Assembly: GCF_023544465.1 (NCBI RefSeq)
Contig: NZ_JALPVL010000005.1
Span: 496,001-560,000, forward strand
Length of the DNA: 64,000 bases
From: Paractinoplanes maris
Lineage (GTDB): Bacteria; Actinomycetota; Actinomycetes; Mycobacteriales; Micromonosporaceae
Direction: 5' to 3'
The notes under the pieces were generated by a model. The model saw nothing but the letters and a program-made list of their open reading frames with translations. It did not search any database and was not told the origin of the DNA. The translations under genes and the position numbers were made by a program. The number at the start of each line of letters is the position of its first letter. Within the stretch, counting starts at the first letter, position 1. Positions 1 to 8,075 of the stretch are shown here, in pieces.

Positions 1-585
1 AGCGGTGTCGTTTGAACGGGGTGCGGATGGTGCCGCCGGCGCCCTGGTACGCCTTGTCGGCGAAGGTCATCACGTTCGCGCTTGTCAGTGCGTCGATGAT
101 GTCGTGGGTTCGGGCGGCGGTCAGGTCGTGCGTCGAGCCGGGCAGAGCTTGCGACGCCCACACGAGGCGGCCGGCCGGGTCTGCGATGACCTGGACGTTC
201 ATGCCGTGCCGGCGGTGTTTGAGCCGGAGTAGTACGGCTTCTGATCGGCGACGCGGTCGATCGGTATCAGAGTGCCATCGAGGATGGCGTACGCCAGCCG
301 GCGGATCCTGCTCATCGCCGTTTGTAGGTCGTCGGCGGTCGCGGCGAGCAGGGCGATCGCCTCGCGGATGTAGCGCCAGGCGGTGGCCACGCCCACGTCG
401 AATCCGGCGGCTAGGCGGGTGAGGGTGTCGCCGTTACGCAAGTGGGCCAGGGCGAGCAGCGCTTGCCGGCCGGGGTCGAGGCGCCGCCATCGGGATCGTC
501 GCTGGTGGCGATGGGTCCGAATCAGATCGGCGAGGTGGTTCAGCGATCGGGTGGACAGCGGGATCGTGGCAGGATAAGACAGCAA
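1..585 (-). pseudogene. IS5-type transposase, frameshifted and cut by the window edge
   Basis: This is the 5' two thirds of a DDE transposase of the IS5-like group that has an N-terminal helix-turn-helix (HTH_Tnp_4) followed by a DDE_Tnp_4 catalytic domain. The start is ATG at 585. The first 121 or so residues read cleanly to QKPYYSG; then two extra bases (ga at 222-223 on the + strand) shift the frame, so the straight reading stops at 199. Dropping them restores YYSGKHRRHGMNVQVIADP, followed by GSTHDLTAARTHDII and FADKAYQGAGG, the expected catalytic-domain continuation, which runs off position 1. Either a decayed insertion sequence or a two-base sequencing error; the first is more likely because a second broken copy lies nearby. 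Confidence 0.8.
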
Positions 586-586
586 C

Positions 587-651
587 GAGGCTCCCGGTAG
601 GGGCTGTTTCTTGGTCGATTGCTTGTCTTACCGGAAGCCTCACCCTACCGG
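587..651. repeat. Probable terminal inverted-repeat region of the IS
   Basis: Just outside the transposase start lie GAGGCTCCCGG (587-597) and its near-perfect inverse CCGGAAGCCTC (631-641), with GGTAGGG and CCCTACC placed just beyond in the same symmetric way. Position and symmetry suit the end of the insertion sequence. The exact terminus cannot be fixed because the other end of the element lies outside the window. Confidence 0.4.
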
Positions 652-792
652 TCTACTGGCCTCCCCGATGCTGCTGACCTGCATTTGTCGGGTTGAAGAT
701 GGCTCACTGACCGAGAAGGCCGTGCGCGGCAAGTAGATGGTCGGTGCGCGGCTTTACCATCGGAGGATCCCTGACCGGAAGGAGACCCGACG

Positions 793-1308
793 ATGCTGAG
801 CCGCGTCAATCGAGAGACCGTCGACCTGTCGTCCTATCCCGACCTGGTGGTGGTCTATCTGGGTATGCGCGTCAACCGGCTCTACGGCCTGCGCACCCTG
901 ATGGCCCGCGGCCCGCGGATCGACCGGTCGGACAAGCCGGAAGGGCTGCTCGCACACGAGCCGCTCCTATGGTCGTTGTTTCCCATGCACCTCGGTATCT
1001 GCCAGTACTGGCGGGACCTGCCCACGCTGCTGGCCTGGACCCGCTCCGAGCCGCACCGCCTGTGGTGGCGCGACTTCCTGCGCGACAGCGGCGGCACCGG
1101 CTTCTGGCACGAGACCTACCTGCGACGCGGCGGCATGGAGGCGGTCTACGACGACATCCCGCAGCGCCGCGGCTTCGCATCCTTCGCCCCGGTGCAGCCG
1201 GCCCGTGGCGCGATGTTCGGCTCGGCCGCGCGAGTCGGCCGCCCGGAGGACGACACCGTCCCGGCCGTCACCGAGGACGACCTCTATACCCCCGGGACCG
1301 GGCACTAG
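793..1308 (+). CDS. DUF4188 domain-containing protein
   Basis: A 171-residue soluble protein with the start-region pattern of DUF4188 (monooxygenase-like, ferredoxin-fold family): a conserved NRETVDLS-type opening, a core YLGMRVNRLYGLRT strand, and the segment LGICQYWRDLPTLLAWTRS followed by HETYLRRGGMEAVYDDI. The ATG at 793 has a strong ribosome site (AAGGAG at 779-784). Relatives sit beside aldoxime or haem genes in other bacteria, but no substrate can be deduced here. It is an isolated gene trapped between two broken transposase fragments, so its presence may itself result from transfer. The family assignment is from motif memory. Confidence 0.65.
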   Translation: MLSRVNRETVDLSSYPDLVVVYLGMRVNRLYGLRTLMARGPRIDRSDKPEGLLAHEPLLWSLFPMHLGICQYWRDLPTLLAWTRSEPHRLWWRDFLRDSGGTGFWHETYLRRGGMEAVYDDIPQRRGFASFAPVQPARGAMFGSAARVGRPEDDTVPAVTEDDLYTPGTGH

Positions 1309-1323
1309 GTTCGGTCTCTCTAG

Positions 1324-1552
1324 ATCAAGACCCCCTTCAAACGGCGACGCTTGCGGCCGGACCCGTCACGCCAGCAGAAGGCCCGTCAGCCGCGCCCACG
1401 CGAAGATCCGCGCCCGCGGCGAATGCGCGATCACCATCCTCAAGACCTGGAGAATCCTGACCTAGCTGCGCTGCTGCCCACGCCGGACAACCACGATCGT
1501 GCAGGCCATCCTCGTTCTGCACCACGTTGAAGCCAACCGCTACGCAGGATGA
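1324..1552 (+). pseudogene. Degraded C-terminal fragment of an IS5-type transposase
   Basis: This stretch encodes the C-terminal end of the same transposase family as the element at the left edge. It opens IKTPFKRRRLRPDPSRQQKA, shifts by one base near 1381-1387 and continues as VSRAHAKIRARGECAITI and LKTWRILT. An in-frame TAG (1463-1465) stands where the family has Lys, and the frame resumes with LRCCPRRTTTIVQAILVLHH up to TGA at 1552. With a frameshift, a stop and no N-terminus it is a relic. The remaining bases up to 1739 hold nothing I can recognise. Confidence 0.75.
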
Positions 1553-1739
1553 AAAACGCTCAATGCACCTTTCTCCAGGCCTGCCCGACACATTAGGGCG
1601 GATCGGCGATGCATTACAGGTGGTGTAGCCCTTCTGCGCCGGCCACCGCCCGGTCGGACGACCCGATACGTGAATCGAACGGCGGCCCAGCTTCCCGCCC
1701 GGTCGCAGGCGGCCTTGCCGGCCGTCTGGGAGCCGGTGG

Positions 1740-2687
1740 TCAGTTGCCGGTCAGGCGGAGGACCTCGACGGCGCCGGTCAGGTGGAGAGGGCCGGCCGCG
1801 TGCGGGACGAGCAGGGTGTCGCCGCGGCGGATCGGGTGGTTGTCGGTCTCGCCGGTCAGCGCGCCCTCGCCCGACACCGCGACCAGGACGCTGAAGCCCC
1901 GGGCGACCCGGTCGCCGCCGTACAGGCGCTCGGCCCGGAAGAACTCGTCGGCCGGCTGGGGCAGCAGGCGGTCGGCCGCGCCGCGCAAGCCGGCCAGACG
2001 GGAAGGCGACCACGCGCTGCGGTCGACGCACTGCAGGGCCAGGTCGTAGCCGAGGTTGAGGTGACCGCCGCTCAGGCCGAAGCCCTCGTATTCGAGCAGC
2101 ACCGAGAAGTCGGTCGGCTCCTGGATCTCGACCAGCAGGATGCCGTCGCCGATCGCGTGCGGCACTCCGGCCGGGCACAGGATCGCGTCGCCGGCCGACA
2201 CCGGGATCTTGTTGGTCGCGGCGAGCATGTCGTCGGCCTTCTGGGCGGCCACCCAGCCGGCCAGCTCCGCCGGATCGACGTCCCGGGCGAAACCCAGATG
2301 CACGTACGCGTCGGGGCGGGCCGACACGATCACCCAGGCCTCCGTCTTTCCGTACGGGGAGGCCAGGTGCGCGTTCGCGAAGGTGCGGTCGGGGTGGACG
2401 TGCAGCGGCAGGCGCTGCCCGGCATCGAGCAGCTTGACCAGCACGCCGGTGTCGGCACGGTCGGGCCCGAGCCAGTATCGGCCATCCGCGGCGATCGCCT
2501 CGGCCAGCAGGCGACCGTCGGGCAGGACCGACAGGCCGGACGGGGCCAGGTCGAACCGGCTGGTCACCGAGCCCACCCAGTCCTCGGGCCGGTCGGGCTC
2601 GGCCGGCCCGTTGCGGAAATCGGCGATCCGGCCGGCGCCGCGATAGAACGTCTCGGGTTGGTTGGCGGGCAGTGCTACGACGGTCAT
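1740..2687 (-). CDS. manA: Mannose-6-phosphate isomerase, class I (cupin type)
   Basis: Interconverts mannose-6-phosphate and fructose-6-phosphate, feeding mannose into glycolysis or fructose-6-phosphate into GDP-mannose and cell-wall glycan synthesis; a cytosolic zinc enzyme. The 315-residue protein is shorter than the E. coli enzyme but has the characteristic landmarks in order: the metal site LPLHVHPDRTF near residue 97, GKTEAW near 113 (metal Glu and substrate Lys), and CPAGVPHAIGDGILLVEIQE near 170-190 (metal His). The C-terminal cupin half ends in a GDTLLVPHAAG strand. It is transcribed away from a ROK repressor 150 bp away, an arrangement suggesting sugar-dependent control. Confidence 0.9.
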   Translation of the reverse strand: MTVVALPANQPETFYRGAGRIADFRNGPAEPDRPEDWVGSVTSRFDLAPSGLSVLPDGRLLAEAIAADGRYWLGPDRADTGVLVKLLDAGQRLPLHVHPDRTFANAHLASPYGKTEAWVIVSARPDAYVHLGFARDVDPAELAGWVAAQKADDMLAATNKIPVSAGDAILCPAGVPHAIGDGILLVEIQEPTDFSVLLEYEGFGLSGGHLNLGYDLALQCVDRSAWSPSRLAGLRGAADRLLPQPADEFFRAERLYGGDRVARGFSVLVAVSGEGALTGETDNHPIRRGDTLLVPHAAGPLHLTGAVEVLRLTGN

Positions 2688-2837
2688 CGATCGTCCCTAA
2701 CAGCTAGTGCGTGGAGGGATCCGCCCACGAAGTGTCCCCCAGTCCGACCGTCGTGGGGCCGGTGGCGTCGATAAGGGCCTGTTACCGACCGGTTGCATAG
2801 TCGCCGTCCGGCCGCCTCCGGCGGTTAGCCTCCCGGC

Positions 2838-4022
2838 ATGACCCGGCGTGGCGATCTGCCGCCGGCCGGTCCGCGCCCCGCACGCGACCCGGCCGGTGCG
2901 GTGCTGCGGGCCGTCCTCGACCACGGCCCGATCGCCCGCAGCACGGTCGCCCGGGCGACGCACCTGTCCGCCGCCTCGGTCAGCGGTGCGGTGACCTCGC
3001 TGCTCGACCGCGGGCTCGTCCGCGAGGCGCCCGAGGCGGCCGGACCACCGGGGATCGGCCGGCCGCACGTGCCGCTGGACATCGAGCCGGACCGGGTCGC
3101 CGTCGTCGGCGTGCACATCGCGGTTCCGCACACCACGGTCGCCCTCCTCGACCTGCGCGGCCGGATCATCAGCCGGCGCCGCGACCCGCACGACGCCCGC
3201 GACCCGGCCGCCGTGCTCACCGCGCTCGGCGCGCGCATCGCCGGGCTGCCGCGCACGCGACGACGGATACTCGGGCTGGGCGTGGCCACCGGCGGCTGGG
3301 TCGACACCACCACCGGCACGGTGGTTGAGCATCCCGAGCTCGGCTGGCGTGACGTCCCGATCGGCGCCGCCCTCGCCGAGGCCACCGGGCTGCCCGTGCG
3401 GGCCGACACCAACTCGCGGGCGCTGCTGCGGGCCGAGCAGCTCTTCGGCGCCGCCGCCGGGCGGGCCCGGCAGAGCGCCGTGCATCTGTTCGTGGGCAAT
3501 GTCGTCGACGTCGCCTTCGCGGCGGGCGGCACGATCCACTGCGGCCCACGGTCGGCGGCCGGGGTCGTCGCGCATCTGCCGGTCGAGGGGCACGCCGAGG
3601 TCTGTTCCTGCGGCCGTACGGGATGTCTGCAGCCTGCCGTCTCGGAGCGCACACTCGTGCGGCGCGCGCTCGCCGCCGGATTCATCGACCGGCCGGGGCT
3701 CGACGCCCTGCTCGACGTGGCGGCCCACGGGCACCCCGGGGCGCTGGCCCTGTTCGTTGAACGGGCGCGCCTGGTCGGCCGGGCCGCCGCCCTGCTGCTC
3801 GACCTCTTCGACCCCGAGGTGCTCGTCGTCTCCGAAGCCGGCGCCAACCGGCTGCCGGGTTGCCTGGCCGCGCTGCGGGCCGAGACCGCCCGGTGGTCGT
3901 CCGGGAGCGCCGACGGGGCGGCAGTGGTCCGCGCCAGCAGCTTCGGCCGCGATGTCCTGGCCGTGGCCGGCGGCGCCGTCGCGCTCGATCAGGTCTTCGC
4001 CGCGCCGCTGGGCGTTACTTAA
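2838..4022 (+). CDS. ROK-family transcriptional regulator (NagC/XylR type)
   Basis: A 394-residue repressor of full family length. The N-terminus (about residues 18-70) is a winged helix with the helix pair RSTVARATHLSAASVSGAV; it is followed by a ROK sugar-binding fold starting near residue 90. The ROK zinc motif appears as CSCGRTGCLQ near residue 256, with Gln replacing the usual final Glu. A possible -10 (TAGCCT) ends six bases before the ATG, consistent with a leaderless transcript. Such proteins bind a sugar or sugar phosphate and leave DNA. Divergence from manA makes mannose metabolism the likely target, but the ligand is inference. Confidence 0.88.
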   Translation: MTRRGDLPPAGPRPARDPAGAVLRAVLDHGPIARSTVARATHLSAASVSGAVTSLLDRGLVREAPEAAGPPGIGRPHVPLDIEPDRVAVVGVHIAVPHTTVALLDLRGRIISRRRDPHDARDPAAVLTALGARIAGLPRTRRRILGLGVATGGWVDTTTGTVVEHPELGWRDVPIGAALAEATGLPVRADTNSRALLRAEQLFGAAAGRARQSAVHLFVGNVVDVAFAAGGTIHCGPRSAAGVVAHLPVEGHAEVCSCGRTGCLQPAVSERTLVRRALAAGFIDRPGLDALLDVAAHGHPGALALFVERARLVGRAAALLLDLFDPEVLVVSEAGANRLPGCLAALRAETARWSSGSADGAAVVRASSFGRDVLAVAGGAVALDQVFAAPLGVT

Positions 4023-4074
4023 TTCAGCGCGACGCAAGGTTGCCTTCTAATCCTAGCGGCATAGTATGAATTAA
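4019..4074 (+). promoter_or_regulatory. Promoter with flanking inverted repeat upstream of the sulfonate operon
   Basis: A TTGCCT (4040-4045) and TAGTAT (4062-4067) pair with 16-base spacing makes a good sigma-70-type promoter ahead of the operon. It is bracketed by a perfect 8-base inverted repeat, TTAATTCA (4019-4026) and TGAATTAA (4067-4074), A/T-rich in an otherwise very G+C-rich background. The downstream arm touches the -10, so it could be an operator. The left arm overlaps the stop codon of the ROK gene. The regulator is unknown. Confidence 0.5.
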
Positions 4075-4178
4075 CGCCGACGGCAAGGATGCCTGACGCG
4101 GCCCCCACCAGCGCCCAGGCCCGCACCCCGCGGGCCTGACGCTGCCTGCCCGCAGCAGAATTCGCGGAGGAAACATCG

Positions 4179-5234
4179 ATGAGAAGACCCTCCCTGGCCA
4201 TCGCCGCCTCGGCCGCCGCCCTGCTCGCCCTGACCGCCTGCGGTGGCGACGCCGGGGCCCGGCTGGAGCTGACGGCGGCCCTGCCGGACCAGGTCGCCGA
4301 CGGCACCGAGCTCCGCATCGGCGACCCCGCCATCCAGGCCATCGTGCGCGCCTCCGGGCTCGATCGTGAGTTGAGCCGGGCCGGCGTACGGGTCGAGTGG
4401 GCCAACATCAGCGGCGGCCCGCAGAGCATCCAGGCGTTCCGCGCCGACAAGCTCGACTGCAGCGCGGTGGCCGACATCCCGTCGTTGTTCGCCGCCTGGA
4501 CGGGCACCTCGACGAAGATCGTCTTCCAGTCGGTCACCGTCGACCCGATCAACCACCCGATCTACCAGCTCGGCCTCGCGCCCGGGGTGACCGTGGGCTC
4601 CCTGGCCGACCTGCGCGGCAAGAAGATCGCCTACAGCGCCGGGCAAGCTCAGGGCGCGCTCGTGCTGCGGGTGCTGCAGAAGGCCGGCCTCACCCGCGAC
4701 GACGTGACCCTGGTCGAGTTGACCAGCACCGGCGACTCGTACGTGACCGCCCTGGGCAGCAAAGCCGTGGACGTGGCGCCGATCGGCGCGGCCAACGTCA
4801 AGATCTACAAGGCGAAGTATCCCGGCGGCGGGGCGATCCTGACCGGCATCCGCGACGACGCGTCGACGCTCTACTGCCTCACGACATCGCTCCAGGACGC
4901 GGAGAAGGCCGCCGCGCTCAAGGTCTACGTCGGTGTCCGCACCAAGGCGCTGCTCTGGCAGAACGCCAACCCCGACGGGTACGCCCAGGCCTACCTGCAG
5001 GAGACACAGGGGCTCAACGCGGCCGATGCCAAGGATGTGGTCGCGGCCGAGGGCCGCAAAGGCATCCCGGCCACCTGGGACAACGCCCTCACCCGGCTCC
5101 AGCGGACCGCCGATCTGCTCGCCGAGCAGCAGAAGCGCGACAAGCTCGACGTGAGCACGCTGGTCGACCGCCGCTTCGAACTCATCGAGGCCACGGCGGC
5201 CGGCTCCGATGTGGTCACCGGTGATGCCGCATGA
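4179..5234 (+). CDS. ABC transporter substrate-binding lipoprotein, sulfonate/nitrate/taurine type
   Basis: Captures an organosulfur (sulfonate-like) substrate outside the membrane and delivers it to the permease encoded next. The 351-residue protein begins with a lipoprotein signal: charged MRR, hydrophobic core, then the lipobox LTAC with Cys at about residue 21. The body is an SsuA/NMT1-type fold: substrate-site segments WANISGGPQSIQAF and LDCSAVADIPSLFA, then LRGKKIAYSAGQAQG. The start has a clear ribosome site (GGAGGAA, 4166-4172). It is the first gene of a five-gene operon whose last two genes are flavin monooxygenases, which is why sulfonate is preferred over nitrate. Confidence 0.88.
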   Translation: MRRPSLAIAASAAALLALTACGGDAGARLELTAALPDQVADGTELRIGDPAIQAIVRASGLDRELSRAGVRVEWANISGGPQSIQAFRADKLDCSAVADIPSLFAAWTGTSTKIVFQSVTVDPINHPIYQLGLAPGVTVGSLADLRGKKIAYSAGQAQGALVLRVLQKAGLTRDDVTLVELTSTGDSYVTALGSKAVDVAPIGAANVKIYKAKYPGGGAILTGIRDDASTLYCLTTSLQDAEKAAALKVYVGVRTKALLWQNANPDGYAQAYLQETQGLNAADAKDVVAAEGRKGIPATWDNALTRLQRTADLLAEQQKRDKLDVSTLVDRRFELIEATAAGSDVVTGDAA

Positions 5235-6061
5235 CCATCACCGAGACCCGTCCGCGGGCGGTCGCGCCCGACATCCGGGTCGTGCGCCGACGGCTCGGCC
5301 CGGGGCGCCGGATCCCGTACGCGTTCTGGGCCGGCCCGGTCCTGCTGCTGGCCGTCTGGTCCGCGGGCTCGGCCACCGGCCTGATCAGCCCGGCCATCCT
5401 GACCGCTCCGTGGGACGTCGTGGTCGCCTTCGGCGAGCAGTGGACCGACCACGACCTGCTCGGCAACATCCTGTCCTCGCTGCAGCGGGCGGCGCTGGGC
5501 CTGAGTTTCGGGGTCGCCGCCGGGGGTGTGCTGGCGGTCGTCTCCGGGCTCTCCCGGCTCGGCGAGTCCATCATCGACGGCCCGATCCAGATCAAGCGGT
5601 CGGTGCCCACCCTGGCGCTCATCCCGCTGTTCATCGCCTGGTTCGGCATCGGCCAGGAGATGAAGATCGTGACCATCGCGCTGATCAGCATGGTCCCCAT
5701 CTATGTGCACACCCACAACGGGCTGCGCGGCATCGACGGCCGGTACGCCGAACTGGCCGAGACCATCGGCATCGGGCGCCGCGAGTTCGTCCGGCACATC
5801 GTGCTCCCCGGGGCCCTGCCCGGCTTCCTGCTCGGCATGCGGTTCGCGGTCACCTCGTCGCTGCTCGGGCTCGTGGTGGTCGAGCAGTACAACGCGACCG
5901 CCGGCATCGGTCACATGATCACGCTGGCCGAGCAGTACGGCCAGACCGACGTCATCGTGGTCGGCCTGGTCATCTACGGCGTCTTCGGCTACTGCGCGGA
6001 CTCCGCCGTGCGCCTGATCGGAAGGAAGGTGCTGGCATGGCGACGGACCCTCGAGGACTGA
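5231..6061 (+). CDS. ssuC: ABC transporter permease, sulfonate type (SsuC-like)
   Basis: Membrane channel of the importer. The 276-residue protein has about six hydrophobic segments (first PYAFWAGPVLLLAVWSAG near residue 35; last YGVFGYCADSAVRL near 255) and the binding-protein-dependent permease motif that docks the ATPase, EFVRHIVLPGALPGFLLG near residue 185. Its ATG overlaps the TGA of the binding-protein gene by four bases (ATGA), so translation is coupled. Length and sequence are typical of SsuC/TauC proteins; the substrate is inferred from the operon. Confidence 0.87.
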   Translation: MTITETRPRAVAPDIRVVRRRLGPGRRIPYAFWAGPVLLLAVWSAGSATGLISPAILTAPWDVVVAFGEQWTDHDLLGNILSSLQRAALGLSFGVAAGGVLAVVSGLSRLGESIIDGPIQIKRSVPTLALIPLFIAWFGIGQEMKIVTIALISMVPIYVHTHNGLRGIDGRYAELAETIGIGRREFVRHIVLPGALPGFLLGMRFAVTSSLLGLVVVEQYNATAGIGHMITLAEQYGQTDVIVVGLVIYGVFGYCADSAVRLIGRKVLAWRRTLED

Positions 6062-6744
6062 TCACCGAACCGGCGGTCCGCGTCCGCGACCTGCGGCGCA
6101 GCTTCAGCGAGAGCGGGGGCGTGCTCAACGGACTCGACCTGGACATCGCCGCCGGCGAGTTCGTGGCTCTGATCGGGCGCTCCGGCACCGGCAAGAGCAC
6201 CCTGTTGCGGGCGCTGGCCGGGCTGGACCGCGACGTGGCCGGCTCCGGCCGGATCGCCGTACCGGCCAAGGTGTCGGTGGTCTTTCAGGACTCGCGGCTG
6301 CTGCCGTGGCGGCGGATCCTCGACAACGTCGTCCTCGGTCTGCGCGATCCCGGGGCGGCGGCCCGCGGGCAGCAGGCGTTGTCCGAGGTCGGCCTCCAGG
6401 GGCGGGAACGGTCGTGGCCCTTCCAGCTCTCCGGCGGCGAGCAGCAGCGGGCCGCGCTGGCCCGGTCGCTCGTCCGGGAACCGCAGCTGCTGCTGGCCGA
6501 TGAGCCGTTCGGCGCGCTGGACGCGCTGACCCGCATCCGCATGCATGCGTTGCTGCGCAAGCTGTGCGAGGCCCACCGACCGGCCGTCCTGCTGGTCACG
6601 CACGACGTGGACGAGGCGATCGTGCTGGCCGACCGGGTGATCGTGCTCGACGCCGGGGTGGTGCGGGCCGACGTCCAGGTGGCCGGCCGGTCACCGGAGG
6701 AGCTGCGCACCTTCCTGCTCGAGGAACTGGGAGTCACCCGATGA
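6037..6744 (+). CDS. ssuB: ABC transporter ATP-binding protein, sulfonate type (SsuB-like)
   Basis: Energises sulfonate import. Landmarks of an ABC ATPase appear in order: Walker A GRSGTGKST near residue 47, Q-loop VVFQDSRLLPW near 82, signature LSGGEQQRAALARSL near 130, Walker B LLLADEPFGALD near 150 and the switch His in LLVTHDVDEA near 187. I place the start at ATG 6037, behind a GAAGGAAGG ribosome site inside the end of the permease gene (25-base overlap); this gives 235 residues, normal for SsuB. The DSRLLPWRRILDNV stretch is characteristic of the SsuB/TauB branch. Confidence 0.88.
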   Translation: MATDPRGLITEPAVRVRDLRRSFSESGGVLNGLDLDIAAGEFVALIGRSGTGKSTLLRALAGLDRDVAGSGRIAVPAKVSVVFQDSRLLPWRRILDNVVLGLRDPGAAARGQQALSEVGLQGRERSWPFQLSGGEQQRAALARSLVREPQLLLADEPFGALDALTRIRMHALLRKLCEAHRPAVLLVTHDVDEAIVLADRVIVLDAGVVRADVQVAGRSPEELRTFLLEELGVTR

Positions 6745-8075
6745 GCCGTCAACTGCACTTCAACCTCTTCCTGCACGACACCGGACACCACGAGGCGTCG
6801 TGGCGGCTGCCCGGCTCGGATCCGTCGGCCAATCTGTCGCTGGCGGCCCACCAGCACCTGGCCCGGGTCGCCGAGGAGGCCACGTTCGACTCGGTGTTCC
6901 TGGCCGACAGCCCGGTCCTCTGGAACGATCCAGGCCGCCGCCCGGCCGGGAAGCTGGAGCCGACGCTCTTGCTGGCCGCGCTCTCGGTCAGCACCAGCCG
7001 GATCGGGCTGATCGCGACGGCGTCCACGTCGTACAACGAGCCCTACAACCTGGCCCGCCGCTTCGCCTCGCTCGACCACCTGTCCGGCGGGCGAGCCGGC
7101 TGGAACATCGTGACCACCGCCGGGGACGCGGCCGCCCGCAACTTCGGCCTGGACGACCAACCCCTGCACCGTACGCGGTACGAGCGCGCCGACGAGTTCC
7201 TCGACGTGTCCACGAAGCTGTGGGACAGCTGGGCCGACGACGCGATCGTGGCCGACAAGGAGGCGGGCGTGCACGCCCGATCCGAGCGGGTGCGCGGCAT
7301 CGACCATCGCGGCGAGCATTTCCGGGTGGGCGGAGCGCTCAACGTGCCCCGCTCACCGCAGGCGTACCCGTTGCTCGTCCAGGCCGGTTCGTCGTCCGAC
7401 GGCCGGGAGTTCGCGGCGAAGTGGGCCGAGGCCGTGTTCACCGCGCAGCCGACGCTGGCCGAGAGTCAGGCCTTCTATGCCGACATCAAGCGCCGGGCCG
7501 CCGCGGCCGGCCGGAATCCCGACCACCTCGTCGTGCTGCCCGGGATCGTGCCGGTCATCGCGGACACCCCCGCCGCGGCCCGCGAGCTCGAAGCCGAGCT
7601 GGATCGCCTGATCGCCCCGGAATACGCGGTGGCGACCCTGGCCCACACCCTGCGCGTCCCGGCCGATCGGCTGCGCCTGGACGAGCCGCTGCCCGTCGAC
7701 CTGCCGGGCGAGGACGAGATCGAGGGCGCGAAGAGCCGCCGCACGCTCATCGTCGACTGGGGGCGCCGCGAGAACCTGACCGTGCGGCAGCTGATCGGCA
7801 AGCTCGGCGGCGGTCGCGGGCACCGCACCTTCACCGGCACGCCCGTGCAGGTCGCCGACACCATCCAGCACTACTTCGAGAACGGCGCGGCCGACGGGTT
7901 CAACATCATGCCCGCCGTGCTGCCCGCCGGCATCGAGGCGTTCACCCGTGAGGTCGTGCCCATCCTGCGGGAGCGGGGTCTTTTCCGTACGGAATACACG
8001 GGCACCACCCTGCGCGAGCACTACGGGCTTCCCCGCCCGGCCAACCGATTCGCGCTGGAAGGGGCACTCGGATGA
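6741..8075 (+). CDS. LLM-class flavin monooxygenase, NtaA/SnaA/DszA (SoxA) family
   Basis: An FMNH2-dependent oxygenase of the bacterial luciferase superfamily, probably acting on a carbon-sulfur compound. The 444-residue length is normal for the NtaA/SnaA/DszA branch. Seen are FLHDTGHHEASWR near the start, FDSVFLADSP near residue 50, the SLDHLSGGRAGWNIVTT flavin-site stretch near 110-130, and LVQAGSSSDGREFAA near 210. The ATG overlaps the preceding TGA (ATGA). Flavin reductase, which these enzymes need, is not encoded here. The paired SsuD-like gene suggests the two oxygenases attack different members of a sulfonate/sulfone mixture. Confidence 0.87.
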   Translation: MSRQLHFNLFLHDTGHHEASWRLPGSDPSANLSLAAHQHLARVAEEATFDSVFLADSPVLWNDPGRRPAGKLEPTLLLAALSVSTSRIGLIATASTSYNEPYNLARRFASLDHLSGGRAGWNIVTTAGDAAARNFGLDDQPLHRTRYERADEFLDVSTKLWDSWADDAIVADKEAGVHARSERVRGIDHRGEHFRVGGALNVPRSPQAYPLLVQAGSSSDGREFAAKWAEAVFTAQPTLAESQAFYADIKRRAAAAGRNPDHLVVLPGIVPVIADTPAAARELEAELDRLIAPEYAVATLAHTLRVPADRLRLDEPLPVDLPGEDEIEGAKSRRTLIVDWGRRENLTVRQLIGKLGGGRGHRTFTGTPVQVADTIQHYFENGAADGFNIMPAVLPAGIEAFTREVVPILRERGLFRTEYTGTTLREHYGLPRPANRFALEGALG

